Of a stretch of DNA of 64,000 nucleotides, positions 55,299 through 64,000 are shown in pieces (position 1 is the first letter of the stretch; every line of letters starts with the position of its first letter). The notes under the pieces are model-generated. The model did no database searches and had not been told where the DNA came from. It worked only from the letters and a program-made list of their open reading frames with translations. Source of the DNA: Bathynomus jamesi. Lineage: Eukaryota; Arthropoda; Malacostraca; Isopoda; Cirolanidae. The stretch lies in assembly GCA_023014485.1 (NCBI GenBank), contig JAJOZX010012273.1, positions 36,001 to 100,000 on the forward strand, written 5' to 3'. The position numbers and the translations under genes were made by a program.

Positions 55299-57642
55299 CA
55301 GGCCTGCGAATGAGAACTTTGTAAGAGTTGTTCTCTTACTAATAATTGATTTTATATAATTTAACTACGCTGATTTCGGATAAGGTGTCCATTTTTTTTC
55401 TATCACGTAAGGATTTTCTGCAAACTGGAAGGGAAAAAACGACAACATAAATAAATATTTATTTCAATTTACATTAGGTACCTATTTCTCTTTGTTATAC
55501 TAATTACAAATGCAAAAAACTTTAAAAAGAAAGAAGACTATTAACGTCAATTACATATTCATCTTTATTTGTCCTGAGATTTCTCGTGAGATCTATGCCT
55601 TTTAGTCTCGAATGTACGCGCTGTTCCTTTTCTTTTATGTAATAATTCTGGAGTATCCCGTTTCAACATCCAGCAGTAATCAGCCATCATGCTGATGGTC
55701 CCACCTTCCCTGATATCTCTTCTTCATTTCTTTGATGTCTTGGTGAAACCGTTCTCCTTGTTCTTCGCCGAGTGCTCCGAGATTCTCAGGGAAGTAATCC
55801 AAGTGTGAATGTAAGAAATGTAATTTTAAACTCATATTATAACCCAACTCTTTGAACTTTTTTTTTGCATGTTGTTCCAATTTTTTGGTATTTGGGTCCT
55901 TGTTGTTCCCCAAAAATTTGCTGATAACATCCTTAAAAGCAATCCACGCTTCTTTTCAGGATTGTTCATTGTTCTTTCAAAGTGTTCATCCAAAGTCAGT
56001 TTTCTAATCTGGGGACCAACGAAAATTCCTTCTTTCATCTTGCTTCCGAAATAGTTGGGAATTTACCACACAGATACTGAAAACAATTTCCATCTTCGTC
56101 CAAGGCCTTAACAAATTGCTTCATCAAGCCTAATTTTATGTGAAGCGGAGGTAAAAGGACTTTCTTCGTGTCAACCAAACTTTCACGTTGAATGTTTTTA
56201 GAACCATGTGTCAGGTTGACTCTGCGTGGCCATTCCTTTTTTATCCAGTGAGTTCTTGCTCGGTTATCCCATTCACACAAAAAACATGGGAACTTCGTAT
56301 AACCTGGTTGTTGACCTAACAACATACAAATCACTTTTAAGTCTCCACAAAGTAGCCAACCGTGTTCTTTGTATTTAACCTTAGCTAGGAGAAGCTCAAG
56401 ATTTTCGTACGTTTCCTTCAAGTGAACCGAATGAGCCACAGGAACGGATGCATACAAATTACCGTTGTGAAGGAGGACGCCTTTTAGCATTCTTTTGGAG
56501 GAATCAATGAAAGTCTCCACTCATTTGGGTCATAGAATTGCAGCGCCTAGCTTAAGTATTAGTTCCGAAACATTGTTGCAATATACCAGTGAATTTTCTT
56601 AAGAAAAATATTGGATGAATTCTTTTTCTCGATTTCTGTACCAGTAAAATGACGTCCCGGGAGAAAGCAAGTTCTTTGCACGAAGTCTGGATCCCAAAAT
56701 CTCTGAAGAATCCTTCGAGACACAAATCTCTTACCAAATCATTAAGTTCACTTTGTGTAAACAATTGGGGTTCACCAGATGTTTCGGTTTGAAAACAATC
56801 AATATCATCGTTTCCATCGTCATCAGACACCGAATCAGATGAAGTTATATCAAGAGTATTTGGTTTAGTAGGTACAGGTATACCAGGTTCATGAGCAACA
56901 GCAGACTGAAAGTTTGGATAACAAATTTACTTTTTATTTTTAGTATTGTAGCCTTGCACGTTACATGAACAAAAATAGCAGTCGTTGCTGTGATTTCTAG
57001 GCTCACGCCAGACCATCGGAATCCCAAAAGGTAAAGAATCCTTTTTACCTTTACTCCACAGTCTACTGTAAGTTGTTCAACACAAACACTGCAAACTTTA
57101 TGTGGAGCCCATGATTTGTCTTAATCCCCAAGTTTCATTCCGAAGTACGCATAGTATGCTTTCTTGACGAAGTCTGCAATATCTCGCCTTTGTTTTTTCA
57201 CAGTAAATTTTCCACAAATATAACAGAAAATGTTTGGGCTATTTACACACCCTCTGGTTGCCATAGCGACAAATAAACAAATTTCAAAAGAAAAATATAG
57301 TCACCGCGCACCTTTGAATAATAGAGAATTATAACCTCGCACGCACTAGACAGACTAATCTCGTGGCTTGTCAATCACTTATACACTAGCGGTGCATTTC
57401 TCGAATGTTCTAGAAGACGCTATGACGTCACTTCTTATCTGGAACATTTATAGGCAGTAGTTTTTAATCAAAATTTAATTGAGTCAATTTTAATGAAAAT
57501 TACTTACATATTAATATGAAATATGACATTTTGTGAAAAATCTGTACGTGATGGCGAAAATGAATATTATTTTCGGAATCAGCGTGCAAAATTACTATAT
57601 AAGTGATAAAATATTTTGGACACACAAACCATCGCAGGCCTG
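55299..57642 (-). mobile_element. Third CACTA-type-family element (CAGGCCTGCGA ends)
   Basis: CAGGCCTGCGA at 55,299 is inverted at 57,632-57,642. The left end may extend to CAC (55,297), but no convincing target duplication is visible. The 2.34-kb element has the same layout as the other two: one gene, with its start about 380 bp inside one end and its stop about 270 bp from the other. Confidence 0.7.
55565..57264 (-). pseudogene. CACTA-type transposase-like gene, third copy, decayed
   Basis: The minus-strand ATG at 57,264 opens with FCYICGKFTVKKQRRD and then YAYFGMKLGD, a stop, then KSWAPHKVCSVCVEQL, parallel to exon 1 of the unit-1 gene. The acidic linker MSDDDGNDDIDCFQ follows near 56.83 kb. 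The core starts at 56.52 kb with FIDSSKRMLKGVLLHNGN, HSVHLKETYENL, CGDLKVICMLLGQQ, PCFLCEWDNRAR and HIKLGLMKQF. KEGIFVGPQIRKL (56.04 kb) and HFLHSHLDYFPENLG with EEQGERFHQDI (55.8 kb) come next, and ADYCWMLKRDTPE (55.65 kb) precedes the stop at 55,565. At least three frameshifts interrupt it. Conservation of the Asp, CxxC and Glu positions across three diverged copies argues that these are functional residues of the family. Confidence 0.78.
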
Positions 57643-57715
57643 TATTTCTCTCATAATATGAAAGCAGCATAAAAAATTTTAAGACAAGGTTTATGTATTA
57701 AAACAAAAATCAGCT

Positions 57716-57723
<8 letters not shown>

Positions 57724-57789
<66 letters not shown>
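57724..57789. repeat. (TA)n microsatellite
   Basis: TA tract interrupted once, immediately left of the MITE at 57,790. Confidence 0.9.
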
Positions 57790-57792
<3 letters not shown>

Positions 57793-58032
57793 GGTGCGGC
57801 AAAAGTAACGCCCTTTTAATAATTATCTTTATAGTTTTTATACAGTATAATTTTTTAGTTTTATATTGTATCATTTTCTTATTTTTTAGTTTTTACTGAG
57901 AAAGTACTTATTATTTTTCTTAAAATGCTGTTTTTCTTAAAAACCTTATTATTTCGCTTAAAATGCTGTAATTGATTTATTTCCTTCAATAAAAGAGAAT
58001 AAACTAAAAGGGCGTTATTTTGGCCGCACCCG
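57790..58032. mobile_element. MITE with CGGGTGCGGCnAAA ends
   Basis: CCGGGTGCGGCAAAAGTAAC at the left is inverted at the right as GTTATTTTGGCCGCACCCG. It is about 243 bp, A/T-rich inside, and inserted in or next to a TA tract as expected of mariner-type MITEs. Confidence 0.8.
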
Positions 58033-58209
58033 TTACTATATCTTTTCATCATATATATATATAATATATAGTTCTTTTCATCAAATATTTTTCACGTGTT
58101 ACTTTCGTGAAATAATTTTCATATATATGTATATATATTGGGATGAGTTTCACAATTAAACACGTGAAATGAATGAATGCTGCAAACCCACAATGAAAAA
58201 AGAAAAATG

Positions 58210-58255
58210 ATTCCAAGGCATTTCGTGTATTCAGAGCTACACCTCGTCAGGGAAT
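58210..58255 (-). ncRNA. Hammerhead ribozyme-like motif, left arm
   Basis: On the minus strand: ATTCC, then CTGACGA, a stem-loop GTGTA-loop-TACAC, GAAA, a short TGCCTT, then GGAAT. ATTCC and GGAAT can form stem I. CTGANGA and GAAA are the conserved hammerhead core. One extra G sits between CTGACGA and stem II, and stem III is minimal, so activity is doubtful. Confidence 0.5.
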
Positions 58256-58651
58256 GAAGACAGAAGGCAAGGTGCCCATAAATATATACAACGTAGCGGA
58301 AACCAAAGCAATTAACACATACTTAACAAGAGTTAATGAGAGGCAGAAGGGATTTTAACAGGATATTGTCAATCTTATACATTCCCGCACTGATACTGAA
58401 AATTTTTTTAAAATGAATTAACGCACATTCTAGAATATTTCTTTCTATTATATCTCTGTTTTTAACAAGCTCTTTAGAATGTGCATTAATTAATTTTAAA
58501 AACAATTTCAATATCAGTGCGGGAATGTAAAGATTGACAATATCCTGTTAAAATCCCTTCTGCCTCTCATTAACTTGTTGTTAAGTATGTGTTAATTGCT
58601 TTGGTTTCCGCTACGTTGTATATATTTATGGGCACCTTGCCTTCTGTCTTC

Positions 58652-58697
58652 ATTCCCTGACGAGGTGTAGCTCTGAATACACGAAAGAACTTGGAAT
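58652..58697 (+). ncRNA. Hammerhead ribozyme-like motif, right arm
   Basis: Mirror of the left-arm motif: ATTCC at 58,652, CTGACGA at 58,657, stem II GTGTA/TACAC, GAAA at 58,683-58,686 and GGAAT at 58,693-58,697. Minimal-stem-III hammerheads of this type are known in Penelope-like elements. That link is recalled knowledge, not tested here. Confidence 0.5.
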
Positions 58698-58764
58698 CAT
58701 TTTTCTTTTTTCCTTGTGGTTTGCAATATATATATATATATATATATAATTATATATATATATA

Positions 58765-58830
<66 letters not shown>

Positions 58831-58984
58831 ATGAATATTAGAATTAGAGATAAAATATTTAATATTTTGATAGACACTTCACACCAAGTAATATATATTC
58901 ATTACAAATTTGTGATTACATGAAAAAGTCAAATTGTTCTCTTACTCTTTAGGGAAATTTATTTGAATAATTAATCAAAAAAAC

Positions 58985-59001
58985 AGGAAAAGGGAACGAC
59001 A

Positions 59002-59046
<45 letters not shown>

Positions 59047-59060
59047 ACACACACACAGTG
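58985..59060. repeat. (CA)n microsatellite
   Basis: Two CA runs with one interruption. A long (TA)n tract follows at about 59,280-59,347. Confidence 0.9.
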
Positions 59061-59275
59061 GGAGAGGGAGAGGGATTAATGTTTATACTGGACTGAGTTA
59101 ATGAAGAGGAATTATGTAAAGACTACAGAATGGTAAAATTAAAAATGGACACAGTAAAAATACTGCCGAAACCTAGAATAGGAATGAAGTTGGAACTGTA
59201 ACTGGAATTGAATTTATAATTCCAACTCAAAGCTTCTGTGGAGGAGGAGAATATTCGGTTCTTCAACTCGCATAC

Positions 59276-59349
<74 letters not shown>

Positions 59350-59613
59350 AAAAACCGTATTTGTAATATTCAAATTAATTTATTAACAAGTGTTGGAAAA
59401 TTACAGCGTTTACTGACAATCAATACGAAAGCGTTCGGCCATGTTCACATACAATCTTTTTTTTTTTTTTTTTGTGTATGCGTGTGCATAATTCTATACG
59501 GAGTGTGTTCACCATATGATCCGCACAGAATTACATGGAGAGAAGTTCATTTTGGTTTTTCGTAGGAAAAGGCACGATTTTTCTGTCGTAGAATTGCATA
59601 AAACATTAGAATA

Positions 59614-60215
59614 GATTATCACGACGACCATGGTTGGATTCACCATGTAAACATGATTCTAGAAAAATATGGCAAATTTTACCATTTACTTCCACGACCA
59701 TTAAAATATACGGGCAATTTATTTATTTCTTACCTCCGAATTGAAGAAATATATTTTGGGTACTACTAAGAAAAATTGCATGTAAAATAAATAAACTGCA
59801 AACTTTCGATGAGCCTAAATCTACATGGGCATAATTATTGTACCACTCGGATGTGCTGTGTTGAACATGTAACTTCCTGTTTAGTTTCTTGCAAATGGAG
59901 AATAATTTCATTCAGCTCCACTTACCACCTGGGATTGTCATCTGTTGAAGGATTTATCAAGAACGCGTAAAAAAAAATTTGGAGTCAACTTGTGTGTAGA
60001 CATTCGCCAATTCCAGATCAAACGTAGTGGCGTAATATTGCCAACGAATTCTTTAAGAGGTGAAATTTTCCCAATTGTAGGGCAAAAGACGGAAAGAAAA
60101 TTCACTTGCCAGCTCCTCAACATTCAACATCCATGCATTTCAACTACAAAGGTTATCCTATCGTTCTTTTAGCAGTGATACACGAGAACGCTTTATTTTC
60201 ATAAACATTGGAGCA
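59614..60215 (+). pseudogene. PIF/Harbinger transposase (DDE_Tnp_4) relic
   Basis: Frames in order on the plus strand: WIHHVNMILEKYGKFYHLLP (the family's WVHPINxxRxxxGEYHHLY start), a relic of the TFxQLHLSYRLGLSTV helix near 59.9 kb, then LSSVEGFIKNA. IANEFF-like sequence and NFPNC follow near 60.05 kb, and HFNYKGYPIVLLAVIHENAL near 60.15 kb, equivalent to the YFNYKxFFSIVLLAVVDA strand carrying a catalytic Asp (here His-Glu-Asn, so the acid is not in place). Multiple frame changes. The downstream half is unrecognised. Confidence 0.65.
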
Positions 60216-60790
60216 CTTGGAAACAAAAAGACATGACGTATTTGTTTTTGGGCTATATTTGGCAATAAACTCTTCCCAACACCTACAAAATGTCTGGCAA
60301 ATTCAGAGCATCAGCTGACCTCTTTATTTGTAGGGGATGAGGTTTTTTTACTGCATTGAAAATATAATGAAACCCTATCCAAGTCGCCAATTAGCATACA
60401 TCAAGCGAATCTAAAACTATTGTCACTCTACAGTACGGCGAGGCATCTTCATTCTTGTGCCCAGGGATCGAAATTAGAAGGGGTGTTCGAATTTTCAAAT
60501 AGGTGAGGGCCGAGGGGTAAGCCGCAAGAGCGAAGGTGAGCTGTATGGCACTACCACTAACGATGTTGGAAACAAAAAATTGGATCGATTCGTGCATATT
60601 TAAAGGTGGCGCAACTCGAAGACATGATAATGTAACAAAAAGAGTGTTATTAAAAAAATGAACTAAAAATTTAAACTGGTGACAAATTTCTTCAAACTTG
60701 CACCACCCTTAAATATTGGTGGATTTAGCTCAAAAAGCCGGTTTGAGGTCTTTTTCCATATATGGAATAAAAAAATTGCATCGGGAGCTC

Positions 60791-63235
60791 TTATTTGTGC
60801 ATTTTCATTTTTACCATATACATGTGGACCACCCTAATGTACAAAGATGTATTTTTGTCTCTTGAGGTCCCTGCCTTCATCCATAACTTGCTGCATCCCA
60901 TTTTATCAAAATGTGCTATCAACAGGATCAGCACATCAGTGTCACATACAAAAACAACTACACAGTCTGCATCTGTGTGCATATAATGCAGAACAATCCG
61001 AGTGTCTGCTTCTTCATGGTGTGCCTGAAGATGTTGAACATCAATGGAAGGATTGGAAGTCTGCACTTCATTTTCCCTCCTGAATCCCCCAGTGACAACA
61101 ACTGTTTTGTTTGTAGGTGCATTATCTAGAAGATGATGCAAAAGGAAACTAGTTAGGTCTGATTTGTTTTCTGGAAGGGCCAAAAAGTCTACCCAGTTGT
61201 TTGGTAAGGGAACAGTTCCTTCTTCAACAACTCCTTCCTAAGGTTTTCCCACAACCACAAAAATGCTTGTCCATCAATCGCTAGGCAGGAAGTTCCATCT
61301 ATGGTAACCTCTTATGGACAGTCAACCCATCAACTAAAAGTGCCTTGTTGCCTGTCCGCAGATCATCATTTATGTCTGCAAAGACCACTGGCACAGACAT
61401 AAGCTCATGTTGTAGAACTTTGTGAAGAGCGACCCTCCTCCCAGCTTGGTGTGCAGTGATAAGGCGCTGAAGAATATTCCTGTCTGTCTTGATTGTTGCT
61501 CCTCTGCCCTTGTTTTCTCTACCCACAATGTAAAGAGTGGAGAATGTGGGGGCCCTAGTCTCGTGAAGGGAGTCTGTGAACTTGTACTTCACCTTCATTC
61601 ACAAAAGCGAGTCGCTCCTTCACAAATCTGTTAAGCTCTGCCTGAACTAGTGTTTCAGCATGCAGGAGAGATTCTTCAATCTCACTGGTTGCCAAGTCCT
61701 TTATAGCAATGTTCTGCAGTGTACCACAAGATCCTTCTGGTGCAAAGACCGTGAATCTCTACAGAATTGACAATCTGGTTTTCATTCTCACCATCCCTCT
61801 TCATCCTCCCTGGAGTGGATTTATTGGGTTTCATTTGGTCATCATGTTCAACCATAAACATGGCCCTGGTTTTGTCTGCAATGCATACCCTGAGGTTGTA
61901 TGACAGTGCCCATCTTTTCAAAGCTGATATGGTTTTGGTGATGCAATAATTCCTACTCCTTTCTTGCCAGTACTGTTCAGCCATTTCTGACTATGATCAA
62001 GGTCCACTTGGTTGGATCGTTGATCTGATCTTTTAATGACGAAGTTGCCTTGGTAGAACTCATCCTTTATCTCTTCTGGGAGGTGGTACATTTCAGCCAA
62101 GTACACAACATCCCCATCCGGCATAATTTGTGTGATCATAGCGATGGAAGAAGGGGAGCATTCTGCGGAAAGCATACAGATGCAACTCTCATAGGCCATC
62201 TCTTTGAGCTCTTATGAACAGAAGTAGTATGCAGACTATGTCTATGTATTGCTACCAGTACATGAAGTTTGGGCCTGTACAAATCCAGCAATGAGATTTT
62301 TGAACTGGGTACATGCAAGTGTACTAATTAGGTCATCAAAACCTTGTGGATTATCTTGCTGTGCTCTATGCATTAGATAATCTTTCAGTTCATGATCTTT
62401 GCTATCAAAGAGTTCCAGAAACTGTGGTATCAGCAACTGTCAAAATACTTGCAAAGTTATTTTATGGGCACAGACTGCTTTCGCATATGACTTCCCAGTC
62501 ATTGCCTTGTCAGTTGAATTTAGTCGCAGTATTGCACTTTCTGTTAACACCTCTGAGAGACCAGAGTCTTAGGTGTGCTGCTCCAGAATCTTCAGAAAGT
62601 TCATTGATATATGGAGACCCCCAAGACGTGAAATCAGAATATCTCTATGTTGGGGTATTTTCGACTTCAGCTCCATCAGCTTGGGGTACAGAGCTTCATC
62701 CACGGTCAGCACTGCATGATTTTGCTGTAGAGAAGTTGTGATTCGAAGAATTCTTTGCACTACAGTATCAATATCATGAGCAGGTGCGTGAATGATTGAC
62801 ATGTAGCCAACTGTGGTCTTTTCTGGGTTCCTTTGGCTGTGTATTTGATTGAAACTTGTCCAGCTTGATTTTGTCTGTTCAGTTTGACTCTTCAGTATGA
62901 ATGCAATATCATAGCCTGTGCTTCCAGAGCAATGCTGCATTCATCAATGGTTTGATTAAACTATTTAGGCCTGTTCAGGCAAGTTTCTGCTTTGAACTGC
63001 TTTCCTGAGAGAAGAGAGAAGCATTCCAGTCCACAGGGGATGTCTGACTACGTGATCCAGAGAGGGATAATCTAGAAGTAGGCACATCTATATGCTGGGT
63101 TACCCGACCTTGTTGGGGTTTTACTTCTGAGTGTTCTCGCTTTTGTAATCTTTTAATTTTTCTCTTATCTGTATAGGTAGCATAACAGCTTTTATACCAA
63201 ACCGGTGATGATGTTCCCTCTGAACCAGCTTTCAA
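60791..63235 (-). pseudogene. TE-type protein with an acidic nuclease-like C-terminal block, frameshifted
   Basis: Minus-strand fragments read in order: WYKSCYATYTDKRKIKRL (63.2 kb, cysteine-containing start), TSFNQIHSQRN and APAHDIDTV (62.8 kb), VDEALYPKLMELKSKIPQH with RLGGLHISMNFLKILEQHT (62.6-62.7 kb), then ITQIMPDGDVVYLAEMYHLP (62.1 kb). TFSTLYIVGRENKGRGATI (61.55 kb) is followed by the C-terminal HHEEADTRIVLHYMHTDADC and VVFVCDTDVLILLIAHF (61.0 kb). The last block, with EADTR and DTDV, resembles a PIN/XPG-like acidic nuclease centre. The whole matches a multi-copy uncharacterised protein common in invertebrate genomes. Academ-like transposase is one possibility, not proven. At least five frame breaks. 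Confidence 0.5.
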
Positions 63236-63239
63236 GAAT

Positions 63240-63680
63240 AATATTAATTTGCCAATGGCATCTCTATATTTGACATATCTAAGCTTATGTCTTGCACTGG
63301 TAGCTTCTCTTATTGAAGCTATGCCTTGGGATTTTGGGGTTCCCTTGTATGGAAAATGTGGGTATAGACCCGAAGATCATCTCTATCATCACCAAGATAT
63401 GGACATTTTTGGATTTCAAGGGTGGCTATTTTGCTTTTCGGCAATTTGAGGCTTTAAATGACAAAATCTAACTTGGTAAACAAAATATTTGGATTCAGCA
63501 CACCCAAATCCACACGCAAAGACAGTTGCTTACCTGCTTTTCCTCAAAAATACTTCCTACTCTCTAAATAGCCACATACTGTATCTGGAAAATGGGTCTT
63601 ATCTAACTTTAAATATTCCCTTTACCTGGTTATTCTATAGCTTGCTAAAACCTCTCACAATTTTCGGACAAGCTCACGAT
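63240..63680. other. No gene recognised
   Basis: Between the nested gene's visible N-terminal fragment and the MADF-like start. It may contain the 5' end of the nested element. No motif is recognised. Confidence 0.4.
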
Positions 63681-63682
63681 TC

Positions 63683-63754
63683 CTAGAATCTATCCGCTTT
63701 GTTGTATAAACTGATCCGCTTCTGCACGGATACAATAAGACGTTCGTCATCCAT
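63683..63754 (-). pseudogene. MADF/Myb-like N-terminus of a Harbinger accessory protein
   Basis: The minus-strand frame MDDERLIVSVQKRISLYNKA matches the opening of MADF domains, which begin with an acidic helix, LI, then xxLYxK. It stops after 23 codons. Harbinger elements encode such a second DNA-binding protein, and its position near the proposed right end fits. Confidence 0.45.
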
Positions 63755-64000
63755 CCTTGAATGGATAAACTAAATTTGTGGACAAGTGCGTACGCATTTC
63801 CGTCCGCTTCTCTCCGCTTCCGTGTTTCCGTGTTTGTTCTTGCGGGTCTATATGGACGCAGTGTGAATCCTTATATTGCTTAGAGTGTTTAAGTCATCCG
63901 TACCTTCGCGGGAAAAAGTATGAATGCGAATTGCACATGAACGTGGCCTCAGAATATTCATTTCCTTCCCCTTCTGGATCCTGTCCTGATTATTTTACCA

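Larger units (their letters stand above)
58182..58724. repeat. Long palindrome with opposed ribozyme-like motifs
   Basis: Arms of about 260 bp: the left starts GCAAACCCACAATGAAAAAA and the right ends GTGGTTTGC. The match runs through CTCGTCAGGGAATGAAGACA and AATTAACACATACTTAACA to the centre near 58,450. Microsatellite TA tracts bracket it (58,729-58,827 on the right). The structure resembles two 3'-like ends of a Penelope-type retroelement joined in inverted orientation (inference). Confidence 0.8.
59441..63953. mobile_element. PIF/Harbinger remnant with a nested minus-strand gene
   Basis: GGCCATGTTCACATACAAT at 59,441 and, reverse-complemented from 63,953, GGCCACGTTCATGTGCAAT agree at 15 of 19 positions and may be the terminal repeats. 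Just inside the left end is a Harbinger-type transposase relic, and inside the right end a MADF-like start, the two-gene arrangement known for PIF/Harbinger. The central 60.8-63.2 kb gene is of another kind and may be a nested insertion whose ends I could not fix. No target duplication is evident. Confidence 0.5.

Overview
This window looks like AT-rich arthropod nuclear DNA. Two host-type genes point that way: a single-domain CBM14 (peritrophin-A) cuticle-type protein and an arrestin. The rest is arthropod-style transposons, with abundant (TA)n, (CA)n, (GA)n and GATA microsatellites. I cannot place it to class. There is no prokaryotic or viral content. Most of the sequence is transposable-element (TE) derived, and many short open frames are simple-repeat or TE shadows.

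Layout. 0-8.8 kb: TE graveyard with a jockey/CR1-type LINE remnant (1.5-3.1 kb, minus), 5S-rRNA-derived SINE copies, hAT and mariner miniature elements, a non-autonomous Helitron (5.16-5.54 kb) and foldback elements. 8.87-38.36 kb: two direct, nearly identical copies of an ~11 kb segment joined head to tail at 19,850/19,851. Each copy holds arrestin exons, a ~3 kb CACTA-type transposon (CACTG ends, TTA target duplication) with a three-exon transposase-like gene, a 5S-derived SINE and several miniature elements. Unit 2 is swollen to 18.5 kb by three insertions, each with an intact empty site in unit 1: a second CACTA element (20,918-23,397), a 3.8 kb hAT element (24,226-27,998) and a 1.4 kb mariner-type element (34,531-35,927). 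Unit 1 has one private insertion, a Helitron (12,006-12,409). This is either a very young tandem duplication or two uncollapsed haplotypes assembled in series.

38.4-47.9 kb: no recognisable host gene; a LINE 3' end, a tRNA-derived SINE, nested palindromes, a 41-bp minisatellite and long (TA)n tracts. 47.9-51.0 kb (minus): a CBM14 protein with a long low-complexity tail built from internal repeats and broken by small frameshifts. 51-64 kb: a second tRNA-SINE, hAT and mariner foldbacks, a third member of the CACTA-type family (55.3-57.6 kb, minus), a large palindrome carrying two opposed hammerhead-ribozyme-like motifs of the kind found in Penelope-like retroelements (58.2-58.7 kb), and a PIF/Harbinger remnant (59.4-63.95 kb) enclosing an unrelated minus-strand TE-type gene.

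Most biological signal here concerns TE families and their insertion history. The paired duplicate gives pre- and post-insertion alleles for four insertions, which fixes exact ends and target duplications for a CACTA-type family, an hAT, a mariner and a Helitron. Many coding frameshifts fall in homopolymers, so some genes called broken may be sequencing artefacts.
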